Assembly (NCBI GenBank): GCA_963825845.1
Contig: CAWGVL010000078.1
Coordinates: 186,001-250,000, forward strand
Origin: DASQDN01 sp963825845
GTDB lineage: Bacteria; Acidobacteriota; Terriglobia; Bryobacterales; Bryobacteraceae
DNA: 64,000 nucleotides
Direction of reading: 5' to 3'
Position numbers and translations under genes: made by a program. Shown here piece by piece: positions 1 through 8,312 of this stretch; position 1 is the first letter of the stretch, and each line of letters starts with the position of its first letter. The notes beneath the pieces are model-generated. The model saw nothing but the letters and a program-made list of their open reading frames with translations, was not told the DNA's origin and ran no database searches.

Positions 1-37
1 CCAGGGCGAAGATGACGGCGGCGATAACTTTTTTCAT
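1..37 (-). CDS. CYPC secreted peptide, copy 1 (cut by window edge)
   Basis: Only the start of this leftward gene is in the window. The 12 visible codons read MKKVIAAVIFAL, matching the signal-peptide start of the three complete copies to the right. An AAAGGA ribosome-binding site lies about 12 bases before the ATG at 37, as in the other copies. I infer that the mature CYPC part lies beyond the window edge. Function unknown. Confidence 0.7.
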   Translation of the reverse strand, partial: MKKVIAAVIFAL

Positions 38-69
38 GACGGGTCGGGTTCCTTTATGACATGTCGGTG

Positions 70-183
70 TTACTTCTGGTCCACGCACGGGTAGCAGACG
101 GGCATATCGATCTCGGCGCTCGCGACAGGCGCGGAAGCGGTGAGAGCGAAGGCGAACAGTACGGCGGCGATGACTTTTCTCAT
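70..183 (-). CDS. CYPC secreted peptide, copy 2 (37 aa)
   Basis: A 37-residue peptide. It has a signal peptide of about 23 residues (MRK start, hydrophobic core VIAAVLFAFALTASA, cleavage expected after VASA) and then the mature peptide EIDMPVCYPCVDQK with a CxxC pair. The ATG at 183 has an AAGGA ribosome-binding site upstream. Its mature part is identical in protein sequence to copies 3 and 4, while the DNA differs only at synonymous positions (for example GAT against GAC). That indicates selection on the peptide and supports a real gene despite its size. I recognise no known family. A secreted redox or metal-binding peptide, a signalling peptide, or a precursor to a modified peptide are all open. 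Confidence 0.8.
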   Translation of the reverse strand: MRKVIAAVLFAFALTASAPVASAEIDMPVCYPCVDQK

Positions 184-223
184 GATGGGTCGAGTTCCTT
201 ATAGATGTCGATAGATAGCGGTA

Positions 224-337
224 CTACTTCTGGTCTACGCACGGGTAGCAGACGGGCATGTCGATCTCAGCGTTCGCGACGGGCGCGGAGGCGGTGAGTA
301 CCAGGGCGAATAGTACAGCGGCGATAAGTTTTTTCAT
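224..337 (-). CDS. CYPC secreted peptide, copy 3 (37 aa)
   Basis: Same architecture as its neighbours: MKK start, hydrophobic core, cleavage expected after PVANA, and mature EIDMPVCYPCVDQK. The stop is TAG here and TAA in the other complete copies. The ribosome-binding site AAAGGAG lies about 11 bases before the ATG at 337. The signal peptide differs from copy 2 at a few residues, whereas the mature part is invariant at protein level, with synonymous GTA and GAC codons. Function unknown. Confidence 0.82.
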   Translation of the reverse strand: MKKLIAAVLFALVLTASAPVANAEIDMPVCYPCVDQK

Positions 338-367
338 GACGGCTCGTGCTCCTTTATGAATGTCGGG

Positions 368-481
368 TTATTTCTGGTCCACGCACGGGTAGCAGACGGG
401 CATGTCGATCTCGGCGCTTGCGATGGGCGCGGAAGCGGTGAGTACCAGCGCGAACAGTACGGCGGCGACAAATTTTTTCAT
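368..481 (-). CDS. CYPC secreted peptide, copy 4, promoter-proximal (37 aa)
   Basis: First gene of the leftward array. The ATG is at 481 with an AGGAA element upstream. The signal peptide MKKFVAAVLFALVLTASAPIASA is followed by the same 14-residue mature peptide as the other copies, ending in an AAA lysine codon instead of AAG. Gaps between copies are 30 to 40 bases and hold only a ribosome-binding site, so co-transcription from the region right of 481 is likely. Function unknown. Confidence 0.82.
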   Translation of the reverse strand: MKKFVAAVLFALVLTASAPIASAEIDMPVCYPCVDQK

Positions 482-508
482 GACGGAGATGTGTATTCCT
501 TGTGTATT

Positions 509-522
509 CGGTCCGGAGACCG
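509..522. promoter_or_regulatory. Short inverted repeat upstream of the peptide array
   Basis: The sequence CGGTC-CGGA-GACCG is a perfect 5-bp inverted repeat about 28 bases upstream of the first peptide start (481). It is flanked on the left by a direct repeat of TGTGTATTC. It could be an operator or leader hairpin for the array. No convincing -35/-10 pair was found, so this is only a candidate. Confidence 0.25.
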
Positions 523-688
523 TTGGTTATGAATGTGAACGCAAAGTCAGATTAACTGCTAACAGGTGAAAACGGGGAGAAAGCAAGAAGCTTTTCCGTT
601 TTCAGAACAGCGAAGATTCTTGCAGGGGACGTTAGCGCCGAAGGCTGAAAAATTCCGAATGTGGACTACAATCGAGAAGGAAGGCGCG

Positions 689-1147
689 ATGAAACATGTC
701 CCGCCCAAGGGAGCTCTCGAGCGAGGCCCTGCTTCGGATCTCTGGCGCAACACTCTGTCGCAGATTCCCACCGTCTTCGGACGGTTAATCTACTTGTCTG
801 CGCTGCGGGGACCTAATTCCGGCGTCTACGAGCACCACGGTCTGTCCCTCGTATTCGGTCCGAGAGCAGCGAACGAGGCTCTGCGTAGGAGTCACGAAGA
901 AACTTTCCGCGAATGGCTCGGGTTTGGCCTCGAGCAGCAGAAGGCCGATCTAGACCTTTATCTGACGGGGCTGGTGGATGAGCGTGCGGCCGTGGTCGAT
1001 ACCTGGTTGCGACTGAATCCATATCGCAACCTGATGCCGCTGTCAGCTCGGGCTACCGAGCAGGAACTCTTCCTGGTCGATTTCAAGGCGCTTCTGGAGA
1101 TTCTCAGGAACGCGTACGGCGTCGCCGTCCCGGATCGAGACGCATAG
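689..1147 (+). CDS. Unknown protein (about 152 aa) next to peptide array
   Basis: I do not recognise this family. The ATG at 689 is preferred over upstream in-frame ATGs because a good AGAAGGA site lies about 8 bases before it. The protein is soluble-looking with no signal or membrane segment, rich in Arg, Leu and Glu, and has Trp/Tyr-containing helices such as DTWLRLNPYRNLMP. Its last 44 bases overlap, tail to tail, the end of the XRE-type regulator on the other strand. It stands divergently beside the CYPC peptide array, so a link to peptide expression or processing is possible but unproven. Confidence 0.55.
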   Translation: MKHVPPKGALERGPASDLWRNTLSQIPTVFGRLIYLSALRGPNSGVYEHHGLSLVFGPRAANEALRRSHEETFREWLGFGLEQQKADLDLYLTGLVDERAAVVDTWLRLNPYRNLMPLSARATEQELFLVDFKALLEILRNAYGVAVPDRDA

Positions 1148-1892
1148 CAATTCCAACGACTTGGCCGACCACGTCGATCTCGGTGGGGTGCTCAAAAACC
1201 TCCGGCGCAGTCTCCGACGCCGGGTGCGGCTGGACAATCAGGGTGTTGTCATTCAGGGTCGCCCATCCCACCGAATAGCCGTCCCGACGCTCGAAAAAGT
1301 AGATGGGCCGCTCGAACTCGTTTGTCCACCCGGTGTTCACAATCTTACGTTTTGTCTCGTCGATCAACACGAGAGAGCCGGGACTGATCAACGGGTGCAT
1401 CCGCCAATCATCGGTACCGATGTAGGCGTAGCGATGTCCCTTCAAGTCCATGCTATTCAACAACATGAGTGGAAGCTTGCCCCATCGCTGGATCATGCGG
1501 CTGAGGTAGGTTGTGCGCTTGAGATCGATTCCGGGATCCAGCGCAAGCGGCAGCAATACTTCTCCGCTGTTGCCTTGCGCACTAAATTTTATGAGATGTG
1601 TTGTCTGACCGGCGCCGAGGGTCGCCGAGTCACCGGGGAGCTTGGTCACATCAATGCCGTACCATTCGAGCACGTCGGTGAAGTCGATCCGATAAATTGC
1701 CGCGAGCGAGTACAGACGATAGATCGTCGGAATCACGCCTCTATTTTCGATGTCAGCAAGGCGACTTATCGCGATCAGATACTCATCGTTCTTGTGAAGG
1801 GAAGCGATCTTTTCGCTGAGTTCCTCAACGTCCCGGTACCGCAATTTAAGTTCTTCACGGCGCTTTTTGAGCTTCTGACCAGCATCCTCCAT
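1104..1892 (-). CDS. XRE-family regulator with S24/LexA-like C-terminal part
   Basis: A 262-residue protein. The N-terminal ~80 residues form a helix-turn-helix of the XRE/Cro type (KLKKRREELKLRYRDVEELS, then ISRLADIENRGVIPTIYRLYSLAAIYRID). The C-terminal half, with DDWRMHPLISPGSLVLID and VVGQVVGIAMR, resembles the beta-rich S24/LexA-like sensor domain, but I cannot identify a Ser-Lys catalytic dyad with certainty. It is likely a DNA-binding repressor or activator. The protein is not broken. Its 3' end overlaps the convergent unknown gene by 44 bases, which could couple their expression through opposing transcripts. The targets are unknown; the adjacent peptide array is a candidate. Confidence 0.75.
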   Translation of the reverse strand: MEDAGQKLKKRREELKLRYRDVEELSEKIASLHKNDEYLIAISRLADIENRGVIPTIYRLYSLAAIYRIDFTDVLEWYGIDVTKLPGDSATLGAGQTTHLIKFSAQGNSGEVLLPLALDPGIDLKRTTYLSRMIQRWGKLPLMLLNSMDLKGHRYAYIGTDDWRMHPLISPGSLVLIDETKRKIVNTGWTNEFERPIYFFERRDGYSVGWATLNDNTLIVQPHPASETAPEVFEHPTEIDVVGQVVGIAMRLDPGRRRRTRS

Positions 1893-2082
1893 CTTATGAT
1901 CCGGCGGTCTGAATGGCGGCGGGAGAATAGGACATCTAATAGGGTGTATACACTAGGAGCCGCAAATGGCGGATTACGGAGACTTCCTGGGGGAATTATA
2001 ACGAGATCCCCTATGACGCGGCAACACCGCAAATGGCATCTTGTTCTGAATTCGGAACAGAACTTTGGCAAGGAGGCGAATT

Positions 2083-2655
2083 TTGAAAATTGTCGTCGGT
2101 GTTTCTGGCGCAAGTGGCTCGATTTACGGGCTTCGGCTGCTCGAGCGGTTGCGAGCCAGAGGAGGTGTCGAGACGCATCTCATTCTCACTCGCGCGGCTG
2201 AGAGAACAGGGTATCTGGAACTCGGCATAAAATCAGCCGATTGGAAGGCTGCTGCCGATCAGTATCATGCCTTAGAAGACATAGGATCTCCCCTAGCGAG
2301 CGGGAGCTTCCCAACTGAAGCAATGGTTGTAGCTCCGTGTTCCATACATTCCTTGTCGGCAATCGCGACCGGAATCACAGGAAATTTATTGGTGCGCGCT
2401 GCGGATGTTGCGTTGAAGGAACGCCGGAAGCTCATCCTCATGGTCCGGGAGACTCCTTTCCACCTCGGGCATTTGCGGACGATGACGGCTGCGGCGGAAA
2501 TGGGCGCCATCATTGCTCCGCCGATCCCTGCGTTTTACCACAAACCGGAGTCGGCCATGGATATTGTCGATCATTCCGTGGAGCGCGTGATGGACCTTCT
2601 GGGGGTTCCGGCTGCAGATGCGAAGCGATGGAATGGTCGAGAGGTACAATCCTGA
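2083..2655 (+). CDS. ubiX: Flavin prenyltransferase UbiX
   Basis: UbiX adds a dimethylallyl group to FMN to make prenylated FMN, the cofactor of UbiD-type decarboxylases. Family features visible are the N-terminal nucleotide-binding loop VGVSGASGSIYGLRLLE, the conserved VVAPCS segment, a lysine-arginine stretch (ALKERRKLILMVRETP) and the C-terminal APPIPAFYHKP motif. The length of about 190 residues is normal. I choose TTG at 2083 as the start because AAGGAGG lies 6 bases before it; a longer in-frame TTG at 2065 would place that ribosome-binding site inside the gene. It is followed at once by pheA, probably in one transcript. No ubiD is in the window. Confidence 0.92.
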   Translation: MKIVVGVSGASGSIYGLRLLERLRARGGVETHLILTRAAERTGYLELGIKSADWKAAADQYHALEDIGSPLASGSFPTEAMVVAPCSIHSLSAIATGITGNLLVRAADVALKERRKLILMVRETPFHLGHLRTMTAAAEMGAIIAPPIPAFYHKPESAMDIVDHSVERVMDLLGVPAADAKRWNGREVQS

Positions 2656-2656
2656 C

Positions 2657-3496
2657 GTGGCTCGTCGGCAAACTGTATCGTTTCAGGGAGAGAAGGGCGC
2701 ATTCAGCCAGGTGGCAGTTCATCAACTGCTTGGGACCGAAGTAGAGGTAGTTCCATGTCAGCGATTCGAGGAAGTGTTTCGCGCTCTCGCCGATGGGAAG
2801 GTCGATGCGGCCGTCATTCCGATCGAGAACACGCTGCACGGGTCCGTACATGAAAACTACGATCACCTCGTCAACTTCGAGCTTCCTATACACGGCGAAA
2901 CGAATGTCCGCGTTTCGCACAACTTGATTGCCTGTCCCGGCGTACCGTTCCGTAATGTGGTGCGGGTGTTCTCGCATCCTGTCGCGTTGAACCAGTGCGT
3001 CAAATTCTTTGACGAGAATCCGCAACTGGAGCGCGTTCCGTTTTATGACACTGCGGGAAGCGTGAAGATGTTGATGGAAGAAACGCCCACTGACGCTGCC
3101 GCGATCGCATCCTCAACAGCGGCGGAACTATACGGCGCCAAGATTCTGAAACGAGGTATTGAAGATGATCCGAGCAACTTCACCCGGTTTTTTCTCTTGA
3201 AGCGCCCCGGCGCGCGGCCGACTAAACCGACCGACGCCCAATGGAAGACGAGCCTGGTGTTTCAGACCCGAAACGTACCTGGGGCGTTGTTCCGCTGCTT
3301 GAGCGCGTTTGCGCTGCGGGATATCAGTTGCACGAAGATCGAGTCGCGGCCTGTGCGAGGCAAACCATGGGAGTACTGGTTCTACCTGGATTTTCTGGGC
3401 AAGTCGGACGATCCCGTGCCGCAGAAAGCTTTGGGGCACCTCGCTGAATTTTCGGACTTCCTCCGCGTGCTTGGATCTTACCCAAAGGCTGTCTAA
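2657..3496 (+). CDS. pheA: Prephenate dehydratase PheA
   Basis: Converts prephenate to phenylpyruvate in phenylalanine synthesis. The catalytic domain starts with FQGEKGAFSQVAV and contains the family motifs IPIENTLHGSV and the substrate-binding segment DDPSNFTRFFLL. An ACT regulatory domain follows from about residue 195 (TSLVFQTRNVPGALFRCLSAFA, then the ESRP phenylalanine-binding motif). This is the monofunctional form with no chorismate mutase domain. GTG at 2657, two bases after the ubiX stop, gives a natural N-terminus. ATGs at 2618 and 2633 inside ubiX are alternatives. Its end overlaps the convergent TPR gene by four bases. Confidence 0.92.
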   Translation: MARRQTVSFQGEKGAFSQVAVHQLLGTEVEVVPCQRFEEVFRALADGKVDAAVIPIENTLHGSVHENYDHLVNFELPIHGETNVRVSHNLIACPGVPFRNVVRVFSHPVALNQCVKFFDENPQLERVPFYDTAGSVKMLMEETPTDAAAIASSTAAELYGAKILKRGIEDDPSNFTRFFLLKRPGARPTKPTDAQWKTSLVFQTRNVPGALFRCLSAFALRDISCTKIESRPVRGKPWEYWFYLDFLGKSDDPVPQKALGHLAEFSDFLRVLGSYPKAV

Positions 3497-4302
3497 TTGG
3501 GGCGTCGAACCATCGAGGCGACTTTTTGCGCTTCGTTTCGGAAAAGCGGGTTTTGGGGGAAATCACGGGAGAGCTGCGTCAGAACTGCAAGCGCCTGGCG
3601 CGGCTGCTTCTCGCGCACATGCACGATAGCGAGCAGAATTCGGGCGAACGGACCGAGGTAACGTCCGGCGCCAGCCACGCGTTCAAGTTTCTGGGTCGCG
3701 AGGCTCTTCTGACCTTCGACACCATCGAAGCGAACGAACCATCGCACGAAGAAAGGCATGCTTCCGAGCAGGTATTCGCACGCGCCTCCGGTCAGTTCTC
3801 CGTCGACATAGCCGGGATGGCTTTTCAACAGTCGAAGCGACCACATTTGTGACTGGCGAATCGAGGAGAGGCTTTGGAGCTGGCGCTTCTCGATGAACGC
3901 AGTGTAGTCCGCGCGCAGACCTGACACGAGTGACAACGTGAAGAGAGCGTCGGCATCATCGGGCCGGGTCCGCAATGTTTGCTGAGCCTCACGCTCGGCT
4001 GTGTGCAACGCGGAATCGAAAGACGCTTTGATGCGCTCGTCGGGCACAAGCTTCTTCTTTTCGATAATCCGCTTATCCTCGGCGAAAAATTCACTTTCAA
4101 GGATGCGCAAGCGGTGCAGTTCCTCGAACAGAAGCGCCGATGCGCGAACAGCGTACGCCAACCCGTCATCCGGTGAATTTTTCAGGTGCTCGTCGAGAAT
4201 CGCGTGCGCCCCCGCAAAGTCGAAGTTGTACAACCGGTCAAACGCCTTGTCGACAGGCGATGCGAGGACTGTCGCGAGAAGGAGCAAGCCGGCAGAGATC
4301 AT
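3493..4302 (-). CDS. Exported tetratricopeptide-repeat protein
   Basis: A 269-residue protein with an N-terminal signal peptide (MISAGLLLLATVLASP) and helical TPR-like repeats throughout, for example AFDRLYNFDFAGAHAILDEH and, near the end, QPRQALAVLTQLSRDFPQNP. It probably acts as a periplasmic protein-interaction scaffold; the partner is unknown. The 8-base gap to the upstream glnE gene on the same strand suggests co-transcription. Confidence 0.72.
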   Translation of the reverse strand: MISAGLLLLATVLASPVDKAFDRLYNFDFAGAHAILDEHLKNSPDDGLAYAVRASALLFEELHRLRILESEFFAEDKRIIEKKKLVPDERIKASFDSALHTAEREAQQTLRTRPDDADALFTLSLVSGLRADYTAFIEKRQLQSLSSIRQSQMWSLRLLKSHPGYVDGELTGGACEYLLGSMPFFVRWFVRFDGVEGQKSLATQKLERVAGAGRYLGPFARILLAIVHVREKQPRQALAVLTQLSRDFPQNPLFRNEAQKVASMVRRPN

Positions 4303-4309
4303 CGCTCAG

Positions 4310-7138
4310 TTATCCGAATAACCGCCGGAAATATTCACGCGTACGGGTCTGGATTTGCGCGAGTTCCTGAGGCAAGGGCTCGTCGTGCAAATGGTCCGGT
4401 GTCCAGCGATTGACCAAGGCCGTGAGCGTTTCGAGATGCGACGGCGAATTCGGCAGCCGCCCTTCCGCATGGCCTGAGTAGACCCGGAGACCATGGTCGA
4501 TCGCACGGTAGAACGTCGCGGCATCCTGCAGGAACTCGGCATCCTTCCGTTCGAGGTGCCCCATCTTCTCGATGATATCGATTCGCTCAGGTGTATTGAG
4601 CACCTTATAGAAGATGCCGGCGCTCTTGAGGCGAAGGTACATCAGCGCGAAATCAATATCGTAGTAGCCTCCGATGCCGGCCTTGAGAGGACTGCTAGAG
4701 CCTTGCTCACGTTCCAACTTCGCGCGCATGTCGCGCAGGTCGCGTCGTGAACGGCCGCTTTGCCCATAACGCCGCCAGTCTGCCTGCTGGAGTTCATGCA
4801 GGAATTTGGTGGTCGCTGCGCTGTTACCGGCAACGGCGCGGGATTTCATATAGCTGATGCCTTCCCAGGCTTCGGCGCGATTGGAAATGTAGTCGTAATA
4901 GGCCGATTCCATCTGCACCAACGGACCTTCGCGGCCATTGGGGCGTAAGCGGGTATCGACCGCAAACATGGCGCCTTCTCCTGTGTAGGCGGTGATCATA
5001 TCGATCATCCGTTCGGCGACGCGGGTCCAGAACCGGATCTCGGGCGATTCGGGCTCGGGCAGCACGAAATTGAGATCGGCATCCGATCCCAAATCGAACT
5101 CTCGCATGCCGAGGCGGCCCAGAGCGATGACCATCATCTGGTCCTTCGGCGCATATTCGGGTGTTTCGGGCGGATGGGTTCGATACACCTGATCGCGGGC
5201 CAGCGTGTACGCAGTACAGATAACGGTGTCCGCCAGATCGGAGGTGCGGTCGAGCGTGGTGAAGATCGGTGAATGCAGGCAGACACTTTCGGCTTGAATG
5301 CGAAGCATCTCGCGACGGAAGAACCGGCGCAATTCGGCGGCGTCGTGAATCGAATGGGAGCGGTCTCCCGTGAGAACCGGCGTTCCTTCGCGGGCGTTGA
5401 TTAACTCCTGGATCAACTCGGGACGGCGGATCAGCTCTTCGGCGAAGTGAACGCTGTTTTCGAACAGGTCGACCGCGTCTTGCGCGGCGGCCGGGTTTGC
5501 GTTCAGCAACTCGAGAAGCGCAGGGTTTGCGTAGATGCGCTCGAGGAAAGACTCGAAGGATTTCGCCGCGTGTTTCAGTGGATGATGCTTCAACTCGGCC
5601 GCGAGTTGGGGAGCGCGTTGATCGAGAAATCGAATGAGGTTGCTCGAGGGCGGCTCCGCATACTCTTGGGCCTGGGGCTCGCGATTGCGTGAAGGACCGG
5701 GCCGGGGAGAAGGGCCGCTGTAGTACAAGGGCTGCTGCGAGTGGATGACGCGGTCGTATGTCTCCTGCACCTCTTCCAGATGAAGGTTCAGTTGGTGAAG
5801 CAGTTTCTCGGCAGAAGGCAGCCGTCCCAACTCTGAGGCAGGCATCTTGCGGGCGAGCAGTTCCAAGTCCTCGCGCTGGACGGGAAGTGTGTGCGTTTGG
5901 CGGTCTTCGACAAACTGAAGTCGATGCTCAAGGGGGCGCAAAAATGCGTACGCCGAGGCGAGCTTTGCGTACTCGGCGTCAGACAGAAGTTTCTTATCGC
6001 TCAGCCTGGATAGCGCGAGCATGGTTCCACCATGACGAACCCACGGTTCGCGGCCGCCGTGCAGCCGCTGAAGACATTGGACGAGAAACTCGATATCGCG
6101 AATCCCGCCGCGCGCGAGTTTGATATCGAGGCCCGAATCGCGAGACCGGCGCTTCGCTTTTTCATGAATACGCTCGCGGGTAACGGATACTGCTTCGACC
6201 GCAGAGAAGTCCAGGGTTGACTGGTAGATCCGCGGCTCCACTGCATCGAGCAACTCGCGGCCGGGCGAGAGGTCACCGGCGGCAATGCGCGCTTTGATCA
6301 GCATCTGAAGCTCCCAGTCGCGGCCGCGGGACTCGTAATACGTCTTCGCGCCATCGAGAGAAAGGCAAACCTCCCCTAACCGTCCGTCGGGCCGGAGGCG
6401 GAGATCCACACGATAGCAGGTCCCGTCGGTAGTGTACGTCGAAAGCAGGTCGGTATAGAGATTTGCGAGCTTCTTGAAAAATTCCTTGTTCGTGATGCTT
6501 TCTTGCCCGTCGGTAGCGCCGTTGGCGGAGTACACGAACATCAAGTCGATATCCGAGCTGTAGTTGAGCTCCCTTCCGCCAAGCTTCCCCAGCGCGATGA
6601 CCGAGAAGCAGCACTCAGTTCCATGTCCGTCATCGCAACGAGGCTTTCCATAACGCGCTTCGAGAGAGGCTCGAATTCGCCGGTACGTGATGTCCAGGAT
6701 CGCATCGGCGAGATTGGAGATTTCTTCTGTAATCTCGGATAGTGAAGCGTGTCCGACAACGTCGCGAATGAGAATCCGCAGCAGTTCGCGTCGGCGAAAC
6801 AAAGCCAGGGATCGTGCCGGTGGGGTGGCGGCGTGCTGCTCCAACGATGACTCGAGGCGCTGCTTGAAGTCTTCCACCGTCAGAACGCGGTATAAATCCT
6901 CCGCATCGAAAATGCTGATCCATTCGGGAAATTGCAGAAGCGCTTCGGACAGAAATCGACTGTATGAGAAAACTGCCACGAGGTACTGCAAGCCCGATGA
7001 GGAGGCGCTAACACGTGGGTAGTATTCGGGATGGCGCTCTTGAAAACTTTCGAGATAACGCTCACAGATCTTCGGGTCCGGGGAGGAGGCGATCAGTATC
7101 CGTGTATTCGCTTCTTCGGTGGTCAGCGCTCGCTCCAT
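4310..7138 (-). CDS. glnE: Bifunctional glutamine synthetase adenylyltransferase/adenylyl-removase GlnE
   Basis: GlnE adenylylates glutamine synthetase, and removes the adenylyl group, in response to PII, tuning nitrogen assimilation. Two nucleotidyltransferase domains are visible, with the metal-binding motifs GRELNYSSDIDLMFVYS in the N-terminal half and MREFDLGSDADLNFVLPEP in the C-terminal half, each followed by the characteristic RLRPDGRLG or RLRPNGREG segment. The length of about 942 residues is normal. ATG at 7138 (MERALTTEEAN) is chosen. It overlaps the upstream MOSC gene by 16 bases, which implies translational coupling; a longer frame extends upstream but lacks family similarity. The reading frame is intact. 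Confidence 0.95.
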   Translation of the reverse strand: MERALTTEEANTRILIASSPDPKICERYLESFQERHPEYYPRVSASSSGLQYLVAVFSYSRFLSEALLQFPEWISIFDAEDLYRVLTVEDFKQRLESSLEQHAATPPARSLALFRRRELLRILIRDVVGHASLSEITEEISNLADAILDITYRRIRASLEARYGKPRCDDGHGTECCFSVIALGKLGGRELNYSSDIDLMFVYSANGATDGQESITNKEFFKKLANLYTDLLSTYTTDGTCYRVDLRLRPDGRLGEVCLSLDGAKTYYESRGRDWELQMLIKARIAAGDLSPGRELLDAVEPRIYQSTLDFSAVEAVSVTRERIHEKAKRRSRDSGLDIKLARGGIRDIEFLVQCLQRLHGGREPWVRHGGTMLALSRLSDKKLLSDAEYAKLASAYAFLRPLEHRLQFVEDRQTHTLPVQREDLELLARKMPASELGRLPSAEKLLHQLNLHLEEVQETYDRVIHSQQPLYYSGPSPRPGPSRNREPQAQEYAEPPSSNLIRFLDQRAPQLAAELKHHPLKHAAKSFESFLERIYANPALLELLNANPAAAQDAVDLFENSVHFAEELIRRPELIQELINAREGTPVLTGDRSHSIHDAAELRRFFRREMLRIQAESVCLHSPIFTTLDRTSDLADTVICTAYTLARDQVYRTHPPETPEYAPKDQMMVIALGRLGMREFDLGSDADLNFVLPEPESPEIRFWTRVAERMIDMITAYTGEGAMFAVDTRLRPNGREGPLVQMESAYYDYISNRAEAWEGISYMKSRAVAGNSAATTKFLHELQQADWRRYGQSGRSRRDLRDMRAKLEREQGSSSPLKAGIGGYYDIDFALMYLRLKSAGIFYKVLNTPERIDIIEKMGHLERKDAEFLQDAATFYRAIDHGLRVYSGHAEGRLPNSPSHLETLTALVNRWTPDHLHDEPLPQELAQIQTRTREYFRRLFG

Positions 7139-7626
7139 GCCTGCGGCGAGACATCGTGGTCCGCCAGTGCAATTATATCCCCCGGACTGATCATTCCCGG
7201 CTGCTTGACGCTGGCGTAGAATCCTCCGCGGCCCCACCTCGGGCTTCCGGGCTTTTTGTCATATAGCTGTGTCTGTATGCCTTTCCTGATCGAGTCCAGG
7301 GTGTGGCAAGGCTGACGCAGTTTCGTGATTTGGAGGACGGCCTCCCCGGCGTGGAACACGTCGCCTAGACGAACCGAACGCAGGTCGATACCCGTCGTCG
7401 TGAGATTCTCGCCGAGCGCGCCGGGGTAGACGGGATACCCGAGTTCCTTCAGCAACTCAAGATTTTCAAGCGAGATCAGCAAGATCGCCTGCTTTGGGCC
7501 ACCGTGAAATCGAGGATTAGCCCAACTGTCTCCTTCGATCCCCTCCGAAGTGACGTGGGCTTCCGTGATGGGACGTTTGGGGATACCGCCGCGGGAGATG
7601 TTGATCTGGTGGATGAGGCCTCGCAT
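7123..7626 (-). CDS. MOSC domain protein
   Basis: A 167-residue stand-alone MOSC domain, the molybdenum-cofactor sulfurase C-terminal fold. Supporting features are the segment GIEGDSWANPRFHGGPKQAILL, the conserved PGALGENLTTTGID motif, and the cysteine in ITKLRQPCHTLD that is expected to carry the sulfur or molybdenum ligand. Such proteins are thought to handle sulfur or the molybdenum cofactor; the substrate here is unknown. Downstream overlap with glnE suggests one transcript. Confidence 0.88.
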   Translation of the reverse strand: MRGLIHQINISRGGIPKRPITEAHVTSEGIEGDSWANPRFHGGPKQAILLISLENLELLKELGYPVYPGALGENLTTTGIDLRSVRLGDVFHAGEAVLQITKLRQPCHTLDSIRKGIQTQLYDKKPGSPRWGRGGFYASVKQPGMISPGDIIALADHDVSPQAWSER

Positions 7627-7738
7627 GCGGCTGCTACGACGCTAGCATGCGCCGCGAGACGTTGGATGAGACGAGATCCGACATCCCGCCACCTTGGCCG
7701 AGCGCACACAGGTGGCGGGCGCCGGGGAGGAAGCTACT

Positions 7739-8215
7739 TCACAGAACGCTGGTCGTCATGAAAAATCGCCGCAAACGACCCAGGACTGGCTCTGGTTCGG
7801 TATCATCCACCGGGTCTTGCGCAATGGTCGTGCTGTTCGAACCATGCGTTTCCAACACCGATGACAGCTTTTCAGACCCAGGTACACCGAGTACATCGAG
7901 GATCATACCGGTGGGCAAGCCGTCAATGGCAACCTCTCGTCCATCGGCGAAGACCAGGACGTCCCGTTTCGGCCGTGTTAGCATCCGGAAGACCGCCTTC
8001 GGCTCAGGCGGCAACTTCAAGCGCGCTTGCTCGTCTTCCGACGGGCGCAGCAACACGTCGGTTCCATCGAGTAAGCAGACTGCGCATGGTTGCAACGTCG
8101 TGGCGTCGCTTTCGCGTACCAGCCAGTTCGTGGAGCCATGCATTCTACGCGTTACGATTCGCTGTCCTGCCTCGGCCTGCAGAACTTTACTATGTTCAGC
8201 TGAATACCAGCACAT
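7739..8215 (-). CDS. Unknown protein (158 aa)
   Basis: I do not recognise the family. The sequence alternates short strands with charged turns (RIVTRRMHGSTNWLVRE, DVLVFADGREVAIDGLPTG) and has a Cys-x-x-Cys at CAVC. It ends in a basic/hydrophobic tail, RLRRFFMTTSVL. No signal peptide or membrane segment is seen. The open frame is clean and lies between the MOSC gene and an insertion-sequence remnant. It looks like a lineage-restricted gene. Confidence 0.5.
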   Translation of the reverse strand: MCWYSAEHSKVLQAEAGQRIVTRRMHGSTNWLVRESDATTLQPCAVCLLDGTDVLLRPSEDEQARLKLPPEPKAVFRMLTRPKRDVLVFADGREVAIDGLPTGMILDVLGVPGSEKLSSVLETHGSNSTTIAQDPVDDTEPEPVLGRLRRFFMTTSVL

Positions 8216-8292
8216 ATACGTTTAACCTCCTCGTACGAGTGCTCGCGAGAATCAGACGATTCAAAGTATGCACCAGTCCGGGACCTGTGGCA

Positions 8293-8312
8293 AGGGGGCA
8301 TTCGCCGCTGTC
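8293..8312 (+). repeat. Left flanking direct repeat of the IS remnant
   Basis: AGGGGGCATTCGCCGCTGTC, identical over 20 bases to 9183-9202. Probable target-site duplication. Confidence 0.7.

Larger units (their letters stand above)
1..481 (-). repeat. Tandem array of four peptide-gene units (about 145-155 bp each)
   Basis: Four starts at 37, 183, 337 and 481 are spaced 146, 154 and 144 bases apart. Each unit holds a ribosome-binding site, a signal-peptide gene and a short spacer. The units are clearly homologous in DNA but not identical, so this is an old or diversified duplication and not an assembly artefact. The array may continue left of the window. Confidence 0.85.

Noticed and set aside
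566..688. N-terminal extension of the 689-1147 gene
   Set aside because: Upstream in-frame ATGs lack a ribosome-binding site, while ATG 689 has AGAAGGA at proper distance.
7139..7237. Longer N-terminus for GlnE
   Set aside because: The extra residues lie inside the MOSC gene and do not resemble the family start; ATG 7138 fits the usual coupling overlap.
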